Source of the DNA: an uncultured Flavobacteriaceae bacterium
GTDB lineage: Bacteria; Bacteroidota; Bacteroidia; Flavobacteriales; Flavobacteriaceae
Direction: 5' to 3'
DNA: 64,000 nucleotides
NCBI GenBank assembly: GCA_947502635.1
Contig: CANNAN010000003.1
Location: forward strand, 62,001-126,000
Positions 17,584 to 27,141 of the stretch are shown here, piece by piece. Every line of letters starts with the position of its first letter. Position 1 is the stretch's first letter. Made by a program: the position numbers and the translations under genes. Below the pieces are notes generated by a model. It worked only from the letters and a program-made list of their open reading frames with translations, did not search any database and was not told where the DNA came from.

Positions 17584-18710
17584 TGATTCCATTTAATAAA
17601 CCCTTTTTAACGGGAAAAGAAACTCAATATATAGAAGAGGCCGTTGCATCTGGTAAGATATCTGGTAACGGTGATTTTACTAAAAAATGTCAATCGTTTT
17701 TTGAAGAAAAATTTAATATAAAAAAGGCGTTGTTAACATCAAGTTGTACGGATGCTTTAGAAATGGCCGCGATATTATTAAATATTAAAGAAGGGGACGA
17801 AATAATCATGCCTTCGTTTACTTTTGTATCTACGGCTAATGCTTTTATATTACGTGGCGCTAAAATTATATTTGCAGATTCCAAACCTTACCATCCAAAT
17901 ATAGACGAAACAAAGATTGAAAGTCTAATAACATCAAAGACCAAAGCTATTGTAGTTGTACATTATGCAGGTGTTGCGTGTGAGATGGATACCATAATGG
18001 GTTTGGCAAATAAACATAACTTATTTGTTGTAGAAGATGCAGCTCAAGCCATTGATAGTTATTATAAAAATAAAGCTTTAGGAAGTATAGGGCATTTAGC
18101 TACATTTTCATTTCACGAAACTAAAAATATTATATCAGGAGAAGGTGGGTTGTTAGCTATCAATGAAAAACAGTTTATTGATCGTGCAGAAATTATTTGG
18201 GAAAAAGGAACTAATAGGGCTTCGTTTTTTAGAGGTGAAATAAGCAAATATAATTGGGTAGATATTGGGTCGTCGTTTTTACCTTCAGAAGTTATTGCTG
18301 CTTTTTTGTGGGCGCAACTAGAGTTAATAGATGTGATACAAAAAAAGAGGCAGCTAATTTGGGATGCTTATTATGATAAATTAAGAGGGTTAAGTGATAA
18401 AAAGAAATTGAAATTACCATTACTTCCAGATTTTGCAACAAATAATGCACATATGTTTTATATTGTTTGTGAAAGTTTAGAAGAGAGAGCCAAACTAATA
18501 GCTTATTTAAAATTACATAACGTAAGTGCTGTATTTCATTATCTCTCTTTACATGAAAGTCCATTTTATATTGAAAAGCATGACGGTAGAAAGTTAGTGA
18601 ACTGCGATGATTTTTCAGATAATCTATTGCGTTTGCCTATGTTTTTTGAGTTAGATTTAGATCAAGTAGAGTTAATTACAAATAGATTGGAACAATTTTA
18701 CAAGGATTAA
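17583..18710 (+). CDS. wecE: dTDP-4-amino-4,6-dideoxygalactose transaminase (WecE/RffA-like)
   Basis: PLP-dependent DegT/DnrJ/EryC1 aminotransferase of 375 residues, normal for the family. It begins MIPFNKPFLTGKETQYIEEA, characteristic of RffA/WecE. It has TSSCTDALEMAAILL (PLP phosphate binding), VVEDAAQAIDS (Asp to pyridine N) and SFHETKNI with the Schiff-base Lys. WecE converts dTDP-4-keto-6-deoxyglucose to dTDP-4-amino-4,6-dideoxygalactose using glutamate. RmlA and RmlB, which would make the precursor, are not in the window and must be elsewhere. It ends the five-gene cassette; a glycosyltransferase follows after 5 nt. Confidence 0.9.
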   Translation: MIPFNKPFLTGKETQYIEEAVASGKISGNGDFTKKCQSFFEEKFNIKKALLTSSCTDALEMAAILLNIKEGDEIIMPSFTFVSTANAFILRGAKIIFADSKPYHPNIDETKIESLITSKTKAIVVVHYAGVACEMDTIMGLANKHNLFVVEDAAQAIDSYYKNKALGSIGHLATFSFHETKNIISGEGGLLAINEKQFIDRAEIIWEKGTNRASFFRGEISKYNWVDIGSSFLPSEVIAAFLWAQLELIDVIQKKRQLIWDAYYDKLRGLSDKKKLKLPLLPDFATNNAHMFYIVCESLEERAKLIAYLKLHNVSAVFHYLSLHESPFYIEKHDGRKLVNCDDFSDNLLRLPMFFELDLDQVELITNRLEQFYKD

Positions 18711-18715
18711 AAAGA

Positions 18716-19873
18716 ATGATGAAAAACAAGGTCTTATTTATTGTTTCAGATTTTTATCACGGAGGCGCTCAACGAGAAATGTATGAGCTAGATTCGACTA
18801 TTGATAAAACGAATACAGATATTACGATTTTATGTAAATCTAATTTAAAGAAGTCTCCTTATTTTTCAGATTATTTTTATAAAAAGCACTTAGCCTTAAA
18901 AACAAATATTGTTTTCTTTAGTGATATAGTAAGTGAGAATAATAAAAAGAGTCTTTTAAAAAGAGGTCTTAACAAGTTAGGAATTACAGATTCTAACGAA
19001 AAGAAAAAAAAGCAATTAAAAACTTTTTTGAGCATGTACGATAATGTATTCTTTATGGGAGAATATGTGTACAGACCATTAGCTTCTTTATTAAAACTAT
19101 CGTATTTAGATAAGATTACTATTTTTATTATGAGTGGACGTTTTCAAGGAGAACAGTATAGGGATTTACCAAAAGATAATTCGTATTTATTTATAAGTGG
19201 TTTTGATACCAAAGTACAAACAGATTTCGAATTTGAAGGGTTTACCGATTATAAACATATCATGCTGCCTTTAAGCTTGAAGATCGAAAAAAGCCATAAA
19301 AAATGGACGTTCTCAGATAAAAAGATAAAGAAGATAGGGGTTTTTACCAGGCTAAGTAAAGCAAAACCATTAGATCCGTTTTTTTACGCTTATCATCTAC
19401 TTCTTAAAGAACTTATAGATGTTGAATTACATGTTTTTGGAGCAGGAGACTATAAAGAAGCTGGATATGATAGGTATTTAAATCATTTAGATCTTCAGAA
19501 TAAAGTTAAATTTAGAGGACACCAAGAAAATATAAAAGAAACTATTAATAATGAGGGATTAGATTTAATATGGTTTCAAGGGTATTTAAATAAACCAGCT
19601 GGTTATGCTGGTTTTGATGCTTCTTTAACAGGAACGCCTATGTTACTTTGGGATTTTTATAACAAGGATAACCCAAATATTAATGACCTAAATTATCTGT
19701 ATCCACATTTTAAAGACTTGAGTTTATTTGTTAAAGCAAGTAAAACGGTATTACAGGATGCAGACTTAGCTAAACAAATTTCTGATAGGCAATTTAATGA
19801 TGTTGTAGAAAACAGAGATATTAATAAAAATATTAAAATAATTCAACATCTTTTATCAAGTAATGAAGGATAA
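18716..19873 (+). CDS. GT-B fold glycosyltransferase (GT4-like)
   Basis: A 385-residue protein with N-terminal strand KVLFIVSDFYHGGAQREMYEL, the acceptor-domain start of GT-B enzymes. The donor-domain segment is KKIGVFTRLSKAKPLDPFF followed by ELHVFGAGDY and VKFRGHQENI. The usual E-x7-E motif of GT4 is not clear; instead AGFDASLTGTPMLLWD occupies that place. Cytoplasmic or peripheral to the inner membrane. Its stop overlaps the next gene's start by 11 nt. Tandem ATGs at 18716 and 18719 leave the exact start open by one codon. Donor and linkage unknown. Confidence 0.8.
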   Translation: MMKNKVLFIVSDFYHGGAQREMYELDSTIDKTNTDITILCKSNLKKSPYFSDYFYKKHLALKTNIVFFSDIVSENNKKSLLKRGLNKLGITDSNEKKKKQLKTFLSMYDNVFFMGEYVYRPLASLLKLSYLDKITIFIMSGRFQGEQYRDLPKDNSYLFISGFDTKVQTDFEFEGFTDYKHIMLPLSLKIEKSHKKWTFSDKKIKKIGVFTRLSKAKPLDPFFYAYHLLLKELIDVELHVFGAGDYKEAGYDRYLNHLDLQNKVKFRGHQENIKETINNEGLDLIWFQGYLNKPAGYAGFDASLTGTPMLLWDFYNKDNPNINDLNYLYPHFKDLSLFVKASKTVLQDADLAKQISDRQFNDVVENRDINKNIKIIQHLLSSNEG

Positions 19874-20567
19874 TTTCGTTAATATAGAGTTCAATATTAC
19901 TACTTTAGATATTTATCTTATTAGGACTTCTATTCTAAAAGCAATTAATGAATATTTAGGTTTGTTTTCTGGAAGTTTACTAGACATTGGTTGTGGTAAA
20001 ATGCCTTATAAAGCATATTTATTTAAGCATTCAAAGATAAAAACTTATATAGGTTTGGATATTGAATCTGCATTGGAATATGATAAAGGTGTTAAGCCAG
20101 ATATTACTTGGAATGGCATTTCTATGCCTTTTGATGCAAATAGTTTCGATTGTGCTTTTGGGACTGAAGTTCTAGAGCATTGCCCAGAACCAGAATTGAT
20201 TTTAAAAGAAGTATATCGAATTTTAAAACCAGGAGGGACTTTCTTTTTTACAGTACCATTTTTATGGAATTTACATGAAGTACCCCATGATGAATATCGA
20301 TACACACCTTTTTCTATGAAACGGCACTTAAAAAATGCTGGTTTTAATGATATAGAAATAAAAGCTACAGGAGGATGGCATGCCTCTATGGCTCAAATGT
20401 TAGGGCTTTGGGTAAAAAGAAGCCCTATGTCTTCAAAAAAAAGAAAATGGTTGGCTTATTTTATTAAGCCTGTGATTAAATATTTAATAAAATTAGAAAG
20501 AAATCGAGAAATTACATTTAAAGGCGGACAAATGATAACAGGACTATATGGAATTGCAAAAAAATAG
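19863..20567 (+). CDS. Class I SAM-dependent methyltransferase (Methyltransf_11 type)
   Basis: A 234-residue methyltransferase with SAM motif I SLLDIGCGKMPYKAYL, acidic loop IGLDIES, motif FDCAFGTEVLEHCPEPELIL and post-motif YRILKPGGTFFFTVPF, the pattern of Methyltransf_11/UbiE-like enzymes. The later HEVPHDEYRYTPFSMKRHL segment is common in methyltransferases of cell-surface glycan clusters. It overlaps both neighbours (11 nt upstream, 20 nt downstream), which points to translational coupling. It may methylate a sugar residue or cap the chain end; in ABC-exported O antigens, methylation can serve as a termination mark. That role is inference. Confidence 0.87.
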   Translation: MKDNFVNIEFNITTLDIYLIRTSILKAINEYLGLFSGSLLDIGCGKMPYKAYLFKHSKIKTYIGLDIESALEYDKGVKPDITWNGISMPFDANSFDCAFGTEVLEHCPEPELILKEVYRILKPGGTFFFTVPFLWNLHEVPHDEYRYTPFSMKRHLKNAGFNDIEIKATGGWHASMAQMLGLWVKRSPMSSKKRKWLAYFIKPVIKYLIKLERNREITFKGGQMITGLYGIAKK

Positions 20568-21660
20568 AATAGCTATAGTAGCTCCTTCAGAAAATGCATA
20601 TTCTGAAACATTCATTCAAACACAAAAGGAAGGGTTAAAAGGAGAGGTGTTCTATTATTATGGAGGAAAACTTCCAAAATATTTAGAAAATCACGGACCA
20701 CTACTTTCTTCATTTACATCGTTAGTAAATAAGCTCAAACGCTTTTTCAAAGTATCATCATTTAATGCCAAAGAAGAAGCTTTCATGAAGTCTTTAAAAA
20801 GGAATAGAATACAAGTTGTTTTAGCACAATATGGACCAACAGCTTCTTGTATATTGAAACTATGTAAACATATAAATATACCATTGGTAGTCCATTTTCA
20901 TGGTTATGATGCCAGTATAAAGAGTGTTCTTGAGCAATACAATAATTATACTAATGTTTTTCAATATGCATCAAAAATAATAGCGGTGTCTAAAGAGATG
21001 CAAGACAAGTTAGTAAATATAGGGTGCCCGAAAAACAAAATTGTTTATAATCCGTGTGCTGCATCTAGTGAGTTTGCGAAGGTTACTCCTAAGTTTTTAA
21101 AAAAGCAATTTGTAACTATAGGTCGATTTACCAATAAAAAAGCGCCTTATTATACTATTCTTGCATTTAAAAAAGTAGTGGAATTACACCCAGATGCACT
21201 ATTAATAATGGCTGGAGAAGGAACATTGCTCAATACATGTAAAAATTTAGTGTCTTTCTATAAATTAGAGAATAACGTTAGATTTATAGGGGTTATCTCT
21301 TCTCAAGACTATATGGGGTTATTAGAAGAGTCATTAGCTCTTGCCCAACACTCTATAACAGCATCTAACGGGGATATGGAAGGAACACCAGTCGCTATTT
21401 TAGAAGCTAGTGCTGCTGGTCTACCTATTGTTTCTACCTTTCATGCCGGTATTTCAGATGTTGTTTTGAATGAACAAACAGGCCTTCTGTGTGAAGAACA
21501 TAATGTAATAAGTATGTCTAAGAATATGCTGAGACTTATTGAAGATGTGAGTCTTGCTAAAACTTTAGGAGCAGCGGGTAAATTACGGATACATAAACAA
21601 TTTAGTTTAGAGATTCATTTAAACAAATTACAGGAAGTATTAGAATCTTCAATAATTTGA
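20548..21660 (+). CDS. Glycosyltransferase family 4
   Basis: A 370-residue GT-B enzyme. The N-terminal domain begins IAIVAPSENAYSETFIQTQK and includes PLVVHFHGYDAS, with the conserved HGxD. The donor domain holds VTIGRFTNKKAPYYTILAF, MAGEGTLLN and the E-x7-E motif in EGTPVAILEASAAGLPIVST. It ends with TGLLCEEHN, a GT4 signature. All elements for activity are present. It starts inside the end of the methyltransferase gene (20-nt overlap). Sugar specificity cannot be read. Confidence 0.9.
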   Translation: MELQKNRIAIVAPSENAYSETFIQTQKEGLKGEVFYYYGGKLPKYLENHGPLLSSFTSLVNKLKRFFKVSSFNAKEEAFMKSLKRNRIQVVLAQYGPTASCILKLCKHINIPLVVHFHGYDASIKSVLEQYNNYTNVFQYASKIIAVSKEMQDKLVNIGCPKNKIVYNPCAASSEFAKVTPKFLKKQFVTIGRFTNKKAPYYTILAFKKVVELHPDALLIMAGEGTLLNTCKNLVSFYKLENNVRFIGVISSQDYMGLLEESLALAQHSITASNGDMEGTPVAILEASAAGLPIVSTFHAGISDVVLNEQTGLLCEEHNVISMSKNMLRLIEDVSLAKTLGAAGKLRIHKQFSLEIHLNKLQEVLESSII

Positions 21661-21727
21661 TTTCAATGATCATTAACTATTCTCCTATCTTTATTATATT
21701 AGCTGAATCACTTAAAACTTAATTGAA

Positions 21728-22684
21728 TTGATAAATTCATTGGTGTCTATCATTATTCCTGTTTATAATAGAGCACACCTAATTGCTGAAACCTTGGATA
21801 GTATTTTGTTACAAACCTATTCTAATTGGGAATGTATTATTGTAGATGATGGAAGTACAGACGATACGATAGATGTGTTGAGAAGTTATTGTGAAAAAGA
21901 TATCCGTTTTCAATATTATAAAAGGCCAGAAGATAAGGTGAAAGGTGCTAACGCATGTAGAAACCATGGAGTTGAAATGAGTAAAGGAGATTATATTAAT
22001 TTTTTTGATAGTGATGATTTAATGATCTCAAATAAAATTAAAATAAAATTAACAACATTATTAGAAAAGAAAACAGATTATGTGATTTCAAAAACTATTG
22101 ATTTTAATCATCCAAATTCCTCTGAGACTTTTTCTGAAACATCAACAAATTATAATTTTAAAACGTACCCTTTAAATCATTATAACTATGTGTGTCAACA
22201 ATTAAATTGGTTAACACCAGATGCCTTAATGGCTTCTAAATTAGTAAAACAGATTCGCTTCAACGAAAAGTTATTGCGTGGGCAGGAGTATAATTTTTAT
22301 ACAAAATTGACCCTCTTATCTGAAAATGGATGCTTTTTAAACGAATTTCTTACTAAAAGAAGGATGCATAATCATTCCATAAAAAATCAATTTACACAAA
22401 CAGAAATAGATATACATGCGGTCAAATTGAGAATGATAACACTTACTGAGATTTATAAAAAAACATCAAAAGAAGTAAAATGTTGGTTTATAGCTAATAT
22501 TGCTAGAAATATCACAAGGGTTAGCATGTTTTTGAGTCCCAAAGAAGAAGCTTTGTTGATTATTGATTTGTATAAGTTTTTTGGATTTAGGTCATTGTTT
22601 TATTATCTAACCTCTAGAAAATTAAAAATTATTTTTGGAAGAAATGAATTCATGCGTCTCAGGTTAAAAAAATCTTTAAGATGA
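21728..22684 (+). CDS. Glycosyltransferase family 2 (paralog of next gene)
   Basis: A 318-residue GT-A enzyme with SIIIPVYNRAHLIAETLDSI, the nucleotide-binding Asp in IIVDDGSTDDT and the metal-binding motif FFDSDDLM. The reading frame has no early ATG. TTG at 21728 (giving MINSLVSIIIP) is the likely start, with GTG five codons later as alternative. Residues 25-90 are closely similar to the following gene, including SYNWEC-like and KGANACRN motifs, so the pair looks like a local duplication. Its stop overlaps the next start (ATGA). A 67-nt gap separates it from the preceding gene. Confidence 0.9.
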   Translation: MINSLVSIIIPVYNRAHLIAETLDSILLQTYSNWECIIVDDGSTDDTIDVLRSYCEKDIRFQYYKRPEDKVKGANACRNHGVEMSKGDYINFFDSDDLMISNKIKIKLTTLLEKKTDYVISKTIDFNHPNSSETFSETSTNYNFKTYPLNHYNYVCQQLNWLTPDALMASKLVKQIRFNEKLLRGQEYNFYTKLTLLSENGCFLNEFLTKRRMHNHSIKNQFTQTEIDIHAVKLRMITLTEIYKKTSKEVKCWFIANIARNITRVSMFLSPKEEALLIIDLYKFFGFRSLFYYLTSRKLKIIFGRNEFMRLRLKKSLR

Positions 22685-23628
22685 AGCTATCATTAATCAT
22701 ACCTACATATAATCGAGGCAATTTAATAGGAGAAACTTTGCAAAGTGTTATTGATCAGAGTTATTCAAATTGGGAGTGTCTTGTAGTAGATGATGGTTCT
22801 GTAGATGATACAGAACGCGTGGTAAGCGAGTTTATAGATAAGGATCTTCGGATTTCTTATTATAAGAGGCCTCAAGATAGACCAAAAGGAGCAAATGCCT
22901 GTCGGAATTTCGGATTTGAAAAAAGTGACGGAGATATTATAAACTGGTTGGATAGCGATGATCTTTTGGTTTTTAATCATTTTCAAATACATGTAGAAGA
23001 ACATCTTAAAACAGCAACAGATTGTGTTGTAACTAAAGCCAGTACTTTTGAATTGAATCCTGAAGAATCTAATGGTTTTTGGTCTAATGTTATACCAGAA
23101 CAAGAACCTTGGAAAGATATGATATGTGGAAATATTAGTTGGGCAACACCATCTGTTACATGGAAAAAAAAGGCTTTAAGCCCAAAACCGTTTTGTGAAA
23201 AATTGCAAAGTGCGCAAGAATGGTTTTTCCATACCTCAATGTTAATTGATAAAATATCCTATAAAATAATAGAGATTGGAACGATTAAAGTAAGACGTCA
23301 TGAAGAAAGGATAGGGAAAAGTATATCAGCACAGAAGTTTTGGTCTAGGTTTAGTTCTAGGTTTATGATTTATAAATCCCTAAAAAAAGATAAAAAACTA
23401 GATAAATATTTAGAGTTTTATTTATTTAGAATTATGCTAAATTCATTAAGGAAGTCAGCATACCATGGATATTTTAAAAATGTTTTGAAAATGTCTTTAC
23501 CATTATTTGTGTATGGGATATATTCAATATATTGGAGGCAATTATATAGCGTTATTTTATTTGGAGCTCCAACTTATTTTATTACAAAAAAGGGAGAAAC
23601 TCTTTTTAAATTAAAAAAACACTTTTAA
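22681..23628 (+). CDS. Glycosyltransferase family 2 (paralog of preceding gene)
   Basis: A 315-residue GT-A enzyme: LSLIIPTYNRGNLIGETLQS, LVVDDGSVDDTERVV and NWLDSDDLL (DxD). It shares YYKRPxD and KGANACRN with the upstream gene over the donor-binding half. The C-terminal acceptor halves differ more, as expected for duplicated transferases that have diverged in acceptor. There is an ATGA overlap with the upstream gene. A basic hydrophobic C-terminal stretch may associate with the membrane. Substrate unknown. Confidence 0.9.
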   Translation: MKLSLIIPTYNRGNLIGETLQSVIDQSYSNWECLVVDDGSVDDTERVVSEFIDKDLRISYYKRPQDRPKGANACRNFGFEKSDGDIINWLDSDDLLVFNHFQIHVEEHLKTATDCVVTKASTFELNPEESNGFWSNVIPEQEPWKDMICGNISWATPSVTWKKKALSPKPFCEKLQSAQEWFFHTSMLIDKISYKIIEIGTIKVRRHEERIGKSISAQKFWSRFSSRFMIYKSLKKDKKLDKYLEFYLFRIMLNSLRKSAYHGYFKNVLKMSLPLFVYGIYSIYWRQLYSVILFGAPTYFITKKGETLFKLKKHF

Positions 23629-23661
23629 AGAGTTGTTAATATTCTGTTACAAAATATATAA

Positions 23662-24918
23662 ATGAAAGTTTTAGTTTTATGTGAGTCCCTTGATGAAAAT
23701 GATAGCAGTGGTGCTAAAGGGCGTATTGGTTTGCTAGAAAGTTTTGTACAAGCAGGGTATGAGGTTACGGCTTTGCATTATTCTCAAAAAGACATCCATA
23801 TTAATGGCGTTGATTGTATTTCAGTAAAAGAAAGAAAAGATAGTATTCTTTATATCTTAAGTCGTGTGCAACGTCTCCTTTATAGATGGTTTAAAATTAA
23901 TATTAGTGTATTAGTCGATAAGTTGTTTGGGTTTTCTTTTGGGTTTTTCAATGATGCCAATAGTTTGGCTAAAATTGTTAGTAAATATAATCCTGAGGCA
24001 TACCAAATGATCTGGACATTAAGTAAAGGGAATAGTTACAGATCACATAAAGCAATATTATCGTTACCAAAGTGGCATCAAAAATGGTATGCCTATGTTC
24101 ATGATCCGTATCCTCAACAATTATATCCAAGACCTTATAACTATGTGCCTTATGGGTATAAAAAAAGACGATTCTTTTTCAGAGATATTACTATATGTGC
24201 CAAGAGAATAGTGTTTCCAAGTTTACTACTAAAAGAATGGATGCAAAGTTATTTTATAGATATAGAAGGAAAAAGTTTAATTATTCCACATCAATTAAGA
24301 ACTATTGATTTTTCAGAAAATGATTTGCCTTCTTATTTTGACCCAACAAAATTTAATTTGTTACATGCTGGTAGTTTACTAGATTTAAGAGACCCAAAAC
24401 CAATAATAGAAGCATATGAAGGGTTTTTAGAAAATGTTCCAGAAGCTAAAGAAAATTCGTCTTTGGTATTTATTGGAAAAGCTTCTGTTTTTAGTCATTA
24501 TTTGTTAAGTAAAAAAGAGTCTATTCCTCAATTATATGTAAGTGATTGTTACGTCCCTTTTAAACAAGTATATGCAATGCAACAATTAGCATCAGTAAAT
24601 ATAATTTTGGAAGCTAAATCAGAAATAAGCCCTTTTTTACCAGGCAAATTCCCGCATTGTATTGCAGCGAATAAACCAATTTTTTTAATAGGACCTCACT
24701 ATAGTGAATGTAAAAGAGTTTTAGGTAATTCATATACTCATAAATTTGATTTTGATGATATTGGAGAAATGATAAAAAGCATGATAAAACTTTATAGAAT
24801 GTGGCAAGAAGATAAAAAGAAACTAAACTTAAATAGATTAGATTTAGAAAATTATTTGTCTTCTAAATATCTAAAAGATATAATAAATGATGACTTTAAT
24901 GCAAATATGGCAGTTTAA
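23662..24918 (+). CDS. GT-B fold glycosyltransferase (GT4-like)
   Basis: A 418-residue protein. It begins KVLVLCESLDENDSSGAKGR, followed by the hydrophobic middle part YAYVHDPYPQQLYPRPYNY. The donor domain segment is FNLLHAGSLLDLRDPKPIIEAY, then SSLVFIGKASVFSHYLL and IILEAKSEISPFLPGKFPHCIAANKPIF, which corresponds to the GT4 donor pocket but with a degenerate E-x7-E. Similar proteins are usually annotated as glycosyltransferases in flavobacterial polysaccharide clusters. The stop overlaps the next ATG by 1 nt (TAATG). Specificity unknown. Confidence 0.8.
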   Translation: MKVLVLCESLDENDSSGAKGRIGLLESFVQAGYEVTALHYSQKDIHINGVDCISVKERKDSILYILSRVQRLLYRWFKINISVLVDKLFGFSFGFFNDANSLAKIVSKYNPEAYQMIWTLSKGNSYRSHKAILSLPKWHQKWYAYVHDPYPQQLYPRPYNYVPYGYKKRRFFFRDITICAKRIVFPSLLLKEWMQSYFIDIEGKSLIIPHQLRTIDFSENDLPSYFDPTKFNLLHAGSLLDLRDPKPIIEAYEGFLENVPEAKENSSLVFIGKASVFSHYLLSKKESIPQLYVSDCYVPFKQVYAMQQLASVNIILEAKSEISPFLPGKFPHCIAANKPIFLIGPHYSECKRVLGNSYTHKFDFDDIGEMIKSMIKLYRMWQEDKKKLNLNRLDLENYLSSKYLKDIINDDFNANMAV

Positions 24919-26048
24919 TGAAAATTCTCATTGTTTCCATGCGAGCTATTCACTCCACCCGTTGGGTATCACAATTAAGAGATAGTGGCCATGAAGTTTT
25001 TTATTTTGATATTTTAAATGGAGGGATTATCAAAGAATGGGATTGGGTAGAACAATTTACCAATTGGCGTTATAAATTTGGTGATTTCAAAGGGCGCTAT
25101 TTCTTAAAAAAATATTTTTATAAAGCTCACAAATTATTAGAAAATGATCCAGAAGAAGAGTTTGAAAGGATTATAAAATTAGTAAAACCAGATGTTGTAC
25201 AAAGTTTTGTTCTTTATAAATGTTGCGTTCCAATATTAAAAGTAATGCAGAGAAATCAAAATATAAAATGGATTTATTCTGCTTGGGGAAATGATCTGTT
25301 TTATTATAAAAATTTACCTAAATACAGAAAAGATATTTTAGAAGTTTTGCCTGAGATAGATTATATGTTTGCAGATTGTATTAGAGATATTAATATCGCC
25401 AAAGAATTAGGTTTTAAAGGAGGAATAGCTAAATCTTTTCCAGGAGGTGGAGGCTATGAATTAGCCAAATATAAACCTTTTATAAAAAAACTAGAGGACA
25501 GAAAAATAATTTTAATTAAAGGCTATGAACAAAGGTTTGGAAAATGCTCTATTGTATTACAGGCAATTTCTCAAATTTTAAACAAATTAGAAGATTACTC
25601 AATTGTTGTGTTTGGTGCAGATAAAGAACTACTGGACTATTTAGATAAGCATCCAGTTTCTAAAAAAATAACAATTTATAAAGCTTTAGCGCATGATGAT
25701 GTTTTAAGACTCATGGGGAAGTCGCTTATTTATATTGGTAATAGCACTTCTGATGGAATGCCAAATACATTGTTAGAATCGATTATTATGGGAGTATTTC
25801 CCATTCAGTCTAATCCAGGAGAAGTGACAGAAGAAATAATTGAAAATAATAAAAATGGATTATTAATTAATAACCCAAATAATATAGACGAAATTAAAAC
25901 ACTCATATTAAAGGCTATAAATAATAGGGATATGCTTCAAAAAGGTTTTGAGTTTAACCAAAATCTAAAATCTAAATTAGATTATGACCTAATAAAAGAG
26001 GGAGTATTGGAAACTTATAAAGAAATTGAAGAAGATTTAGAAAATTAA
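24918..26048 (+). CDS. Glycosyltransferase family 4
   Basis: A 376-residue GT-B enzyme starting KILIVSMRAIHSTRWVSQLR. The N-terminal domain has VVQSFVLYKCCVPI and WIYSAWGNDLFYY. The donor domain has KIILIKGYEQRFGKCS, IVVFGADKEL and YIGNSTSDGMPNTLLESIIMG, resembling the GT4 motif that contacts the nucleotide. The end, KNGLLINNPNNIDEIK, is also GT4-like. The following gene starts at the base directly after its stop. The family is clear; donor and acceptor are not. Confidence 0.87.
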   Translation: MKILIVSMRAIHSTRWVSQLRDSGHEVFYFDILNGGIIKEWDWVEQFTNWRYKFGDFKGRYFLKKYFYKAHKLLENDPEEEFERIIKLVKPDVVQSFVLYKCCVPILKVMQRNQNIKWIYSAWGNDLFYYKNLPKYRKDILEVLPEIDYMFADCIRDINIAKELGFKGGIAKSFPGGGGYELAKYKPFIKKLEDRKIILIKGYEQRFGKCSIVLQAISQILNKLEDYSIVVFGADKELLDYLDKHPVSKKITIYKALAHDDVLRLMGKSLIYIGNSTSDGMPNTLLESIIMGVFPIQSNPGEVTEEIIENNKNGLLINNPNNIDEIKTLILKAINNRDMLQKGFEFNQNLKSKLDYDLIKEGVLETYKEIEEDLEN

Positions 26049-27137
26049 ATGCAATTAAAAACGACAATCATATATGCTTTTAGAGATAGAGATTTAGACA
26101 GAGTCTTACTTTCTTTGCAATCTTTAAAGTTACAAGAAGAGCAAAATTTTAATGTTATTTTTGTAGACTACGGAAGTGATTTACTAACTGCTAATAATAC
26201 GAAAAACCTAGTTGAAAGCTTTCAATTTGCAACGTATTATTATATAGCACACCCAGGATTGTTATGGAACAAAAGCAAAGCTTTAAATTTCGCAATAAAA
26301 AAAACAAGCACGGAGTATATTTTTGTTGCTGACGTAGATATTGTTTTCCACCCTAAGGCGAGTGCCTTATTTGATAATATTGCTAGTTACAATAAAGCCT
26401 TTTTATTTCGCTTATGTTATATTTCTAAAGAAGCTTCTAAAAACATAAATAAAGATTCGATTTCTTTTACTAAGATACCAATAAAGCATTGTGGAGACAT
26501 TAATGGAATGATTTTAGTAAACAAAACTCATTTGGAAAATATTTATGGATTTGATGAGTTTTTTCATTTTTATGGGGCCGAAGATGTAGATCTTTTTCAA
26601 AGGTTAAAAAATGCAGGAGTTGAAATTATTAATAGAGAAGAGATGTATTTTAAACATATATGGCATCAAATTTATAATTCTTATGACGATTCTAAATTAA
26701 GTGAAACTCCAAGACTTTTTAATATAAAGCGTATTAACCAACAGCATTTTTTGTTACATAAAAAACAAGAAGCTTTGACGCCAATTAATCAATACAAATG
26801 GGGGCATATTATTGAAAGTAAAGAGCGATTTGATTTAAGCAATCCAATGTTGTTTTTTAAAATAGATGCCATACATGAAGTCATTGTGCATTTTTTTGAG
26901 TTTGAATTACCCAATTATAAAAACCAAGTTGTATGCATTACAATTACTAAAAAAGGTAAAGAATCTATAAAATCTTTTTTAAAAAAGAAATTAAAGAAGC
27001 AAGTGAAAAATTATATAACAATGAAAGCTGTTAACGATATTATACTCTCAAGAATAATTTATACCTACTTACATTTTAATTACAGTTATAAAGTAACTTC
27101 AGACTTTAATAGCATTGAATTTATAATCAAATTGTAA
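26049..27137 (+). CDS. Glycosyltransferase family 2 with galactosyltransferase-type C-terminal motif
   Basis: A 362-residue GT-A enzyme: TTIIYAFRDRDLDRVLLSL, VIFVDYGSD, the metal motif FVADVDIVFHPKA, and later FDEFFHFYGAEDVDLFQRL. This last pattern (D/E-x-F/Y-xx-WGxEDxDL-like) is that of the Glyco_transf_7C domain found in beta-1,4-galactosyltransferase relatives. The C-terminal 130 residues are basic and not recognisable. The gene starts directly after the previous stop and the pyruvyl transferase follows after 4 nt. Confidence 0.87.
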   Translation: MQLKTTIIYAFRDRDLDRVLLSLQSLKLQEEQNFNVIFVDYGSDLLTANNTKNLVESFQFATYYYIAHPGLLWNKSKALNFAIKKTSTEYIFVADVDIVFHPKASALFDNIASYNKAFLFRLCYISKEASKNINKDSISFTKIPIKHCGDINGMILVNKTHLENIYGFDEFFHFYGAEDVDLFQRLKNAGVEIINREEMYFKHIWHQIYNSYDDSKLSETPRLFNIKRINQQHFLLHKKQEALTPINQYKWGHIIESKERFDLSNPMLFFKIDAIHEVIVHFFEFELPNYKNQVVCITITKKGKESIKSFLKKKLKKQVKNYITMKAVNDIILSRIIYTYLHFNYSYKVTSDFNSIEFIIKL

Positions 27138-27141
27138 ACAG

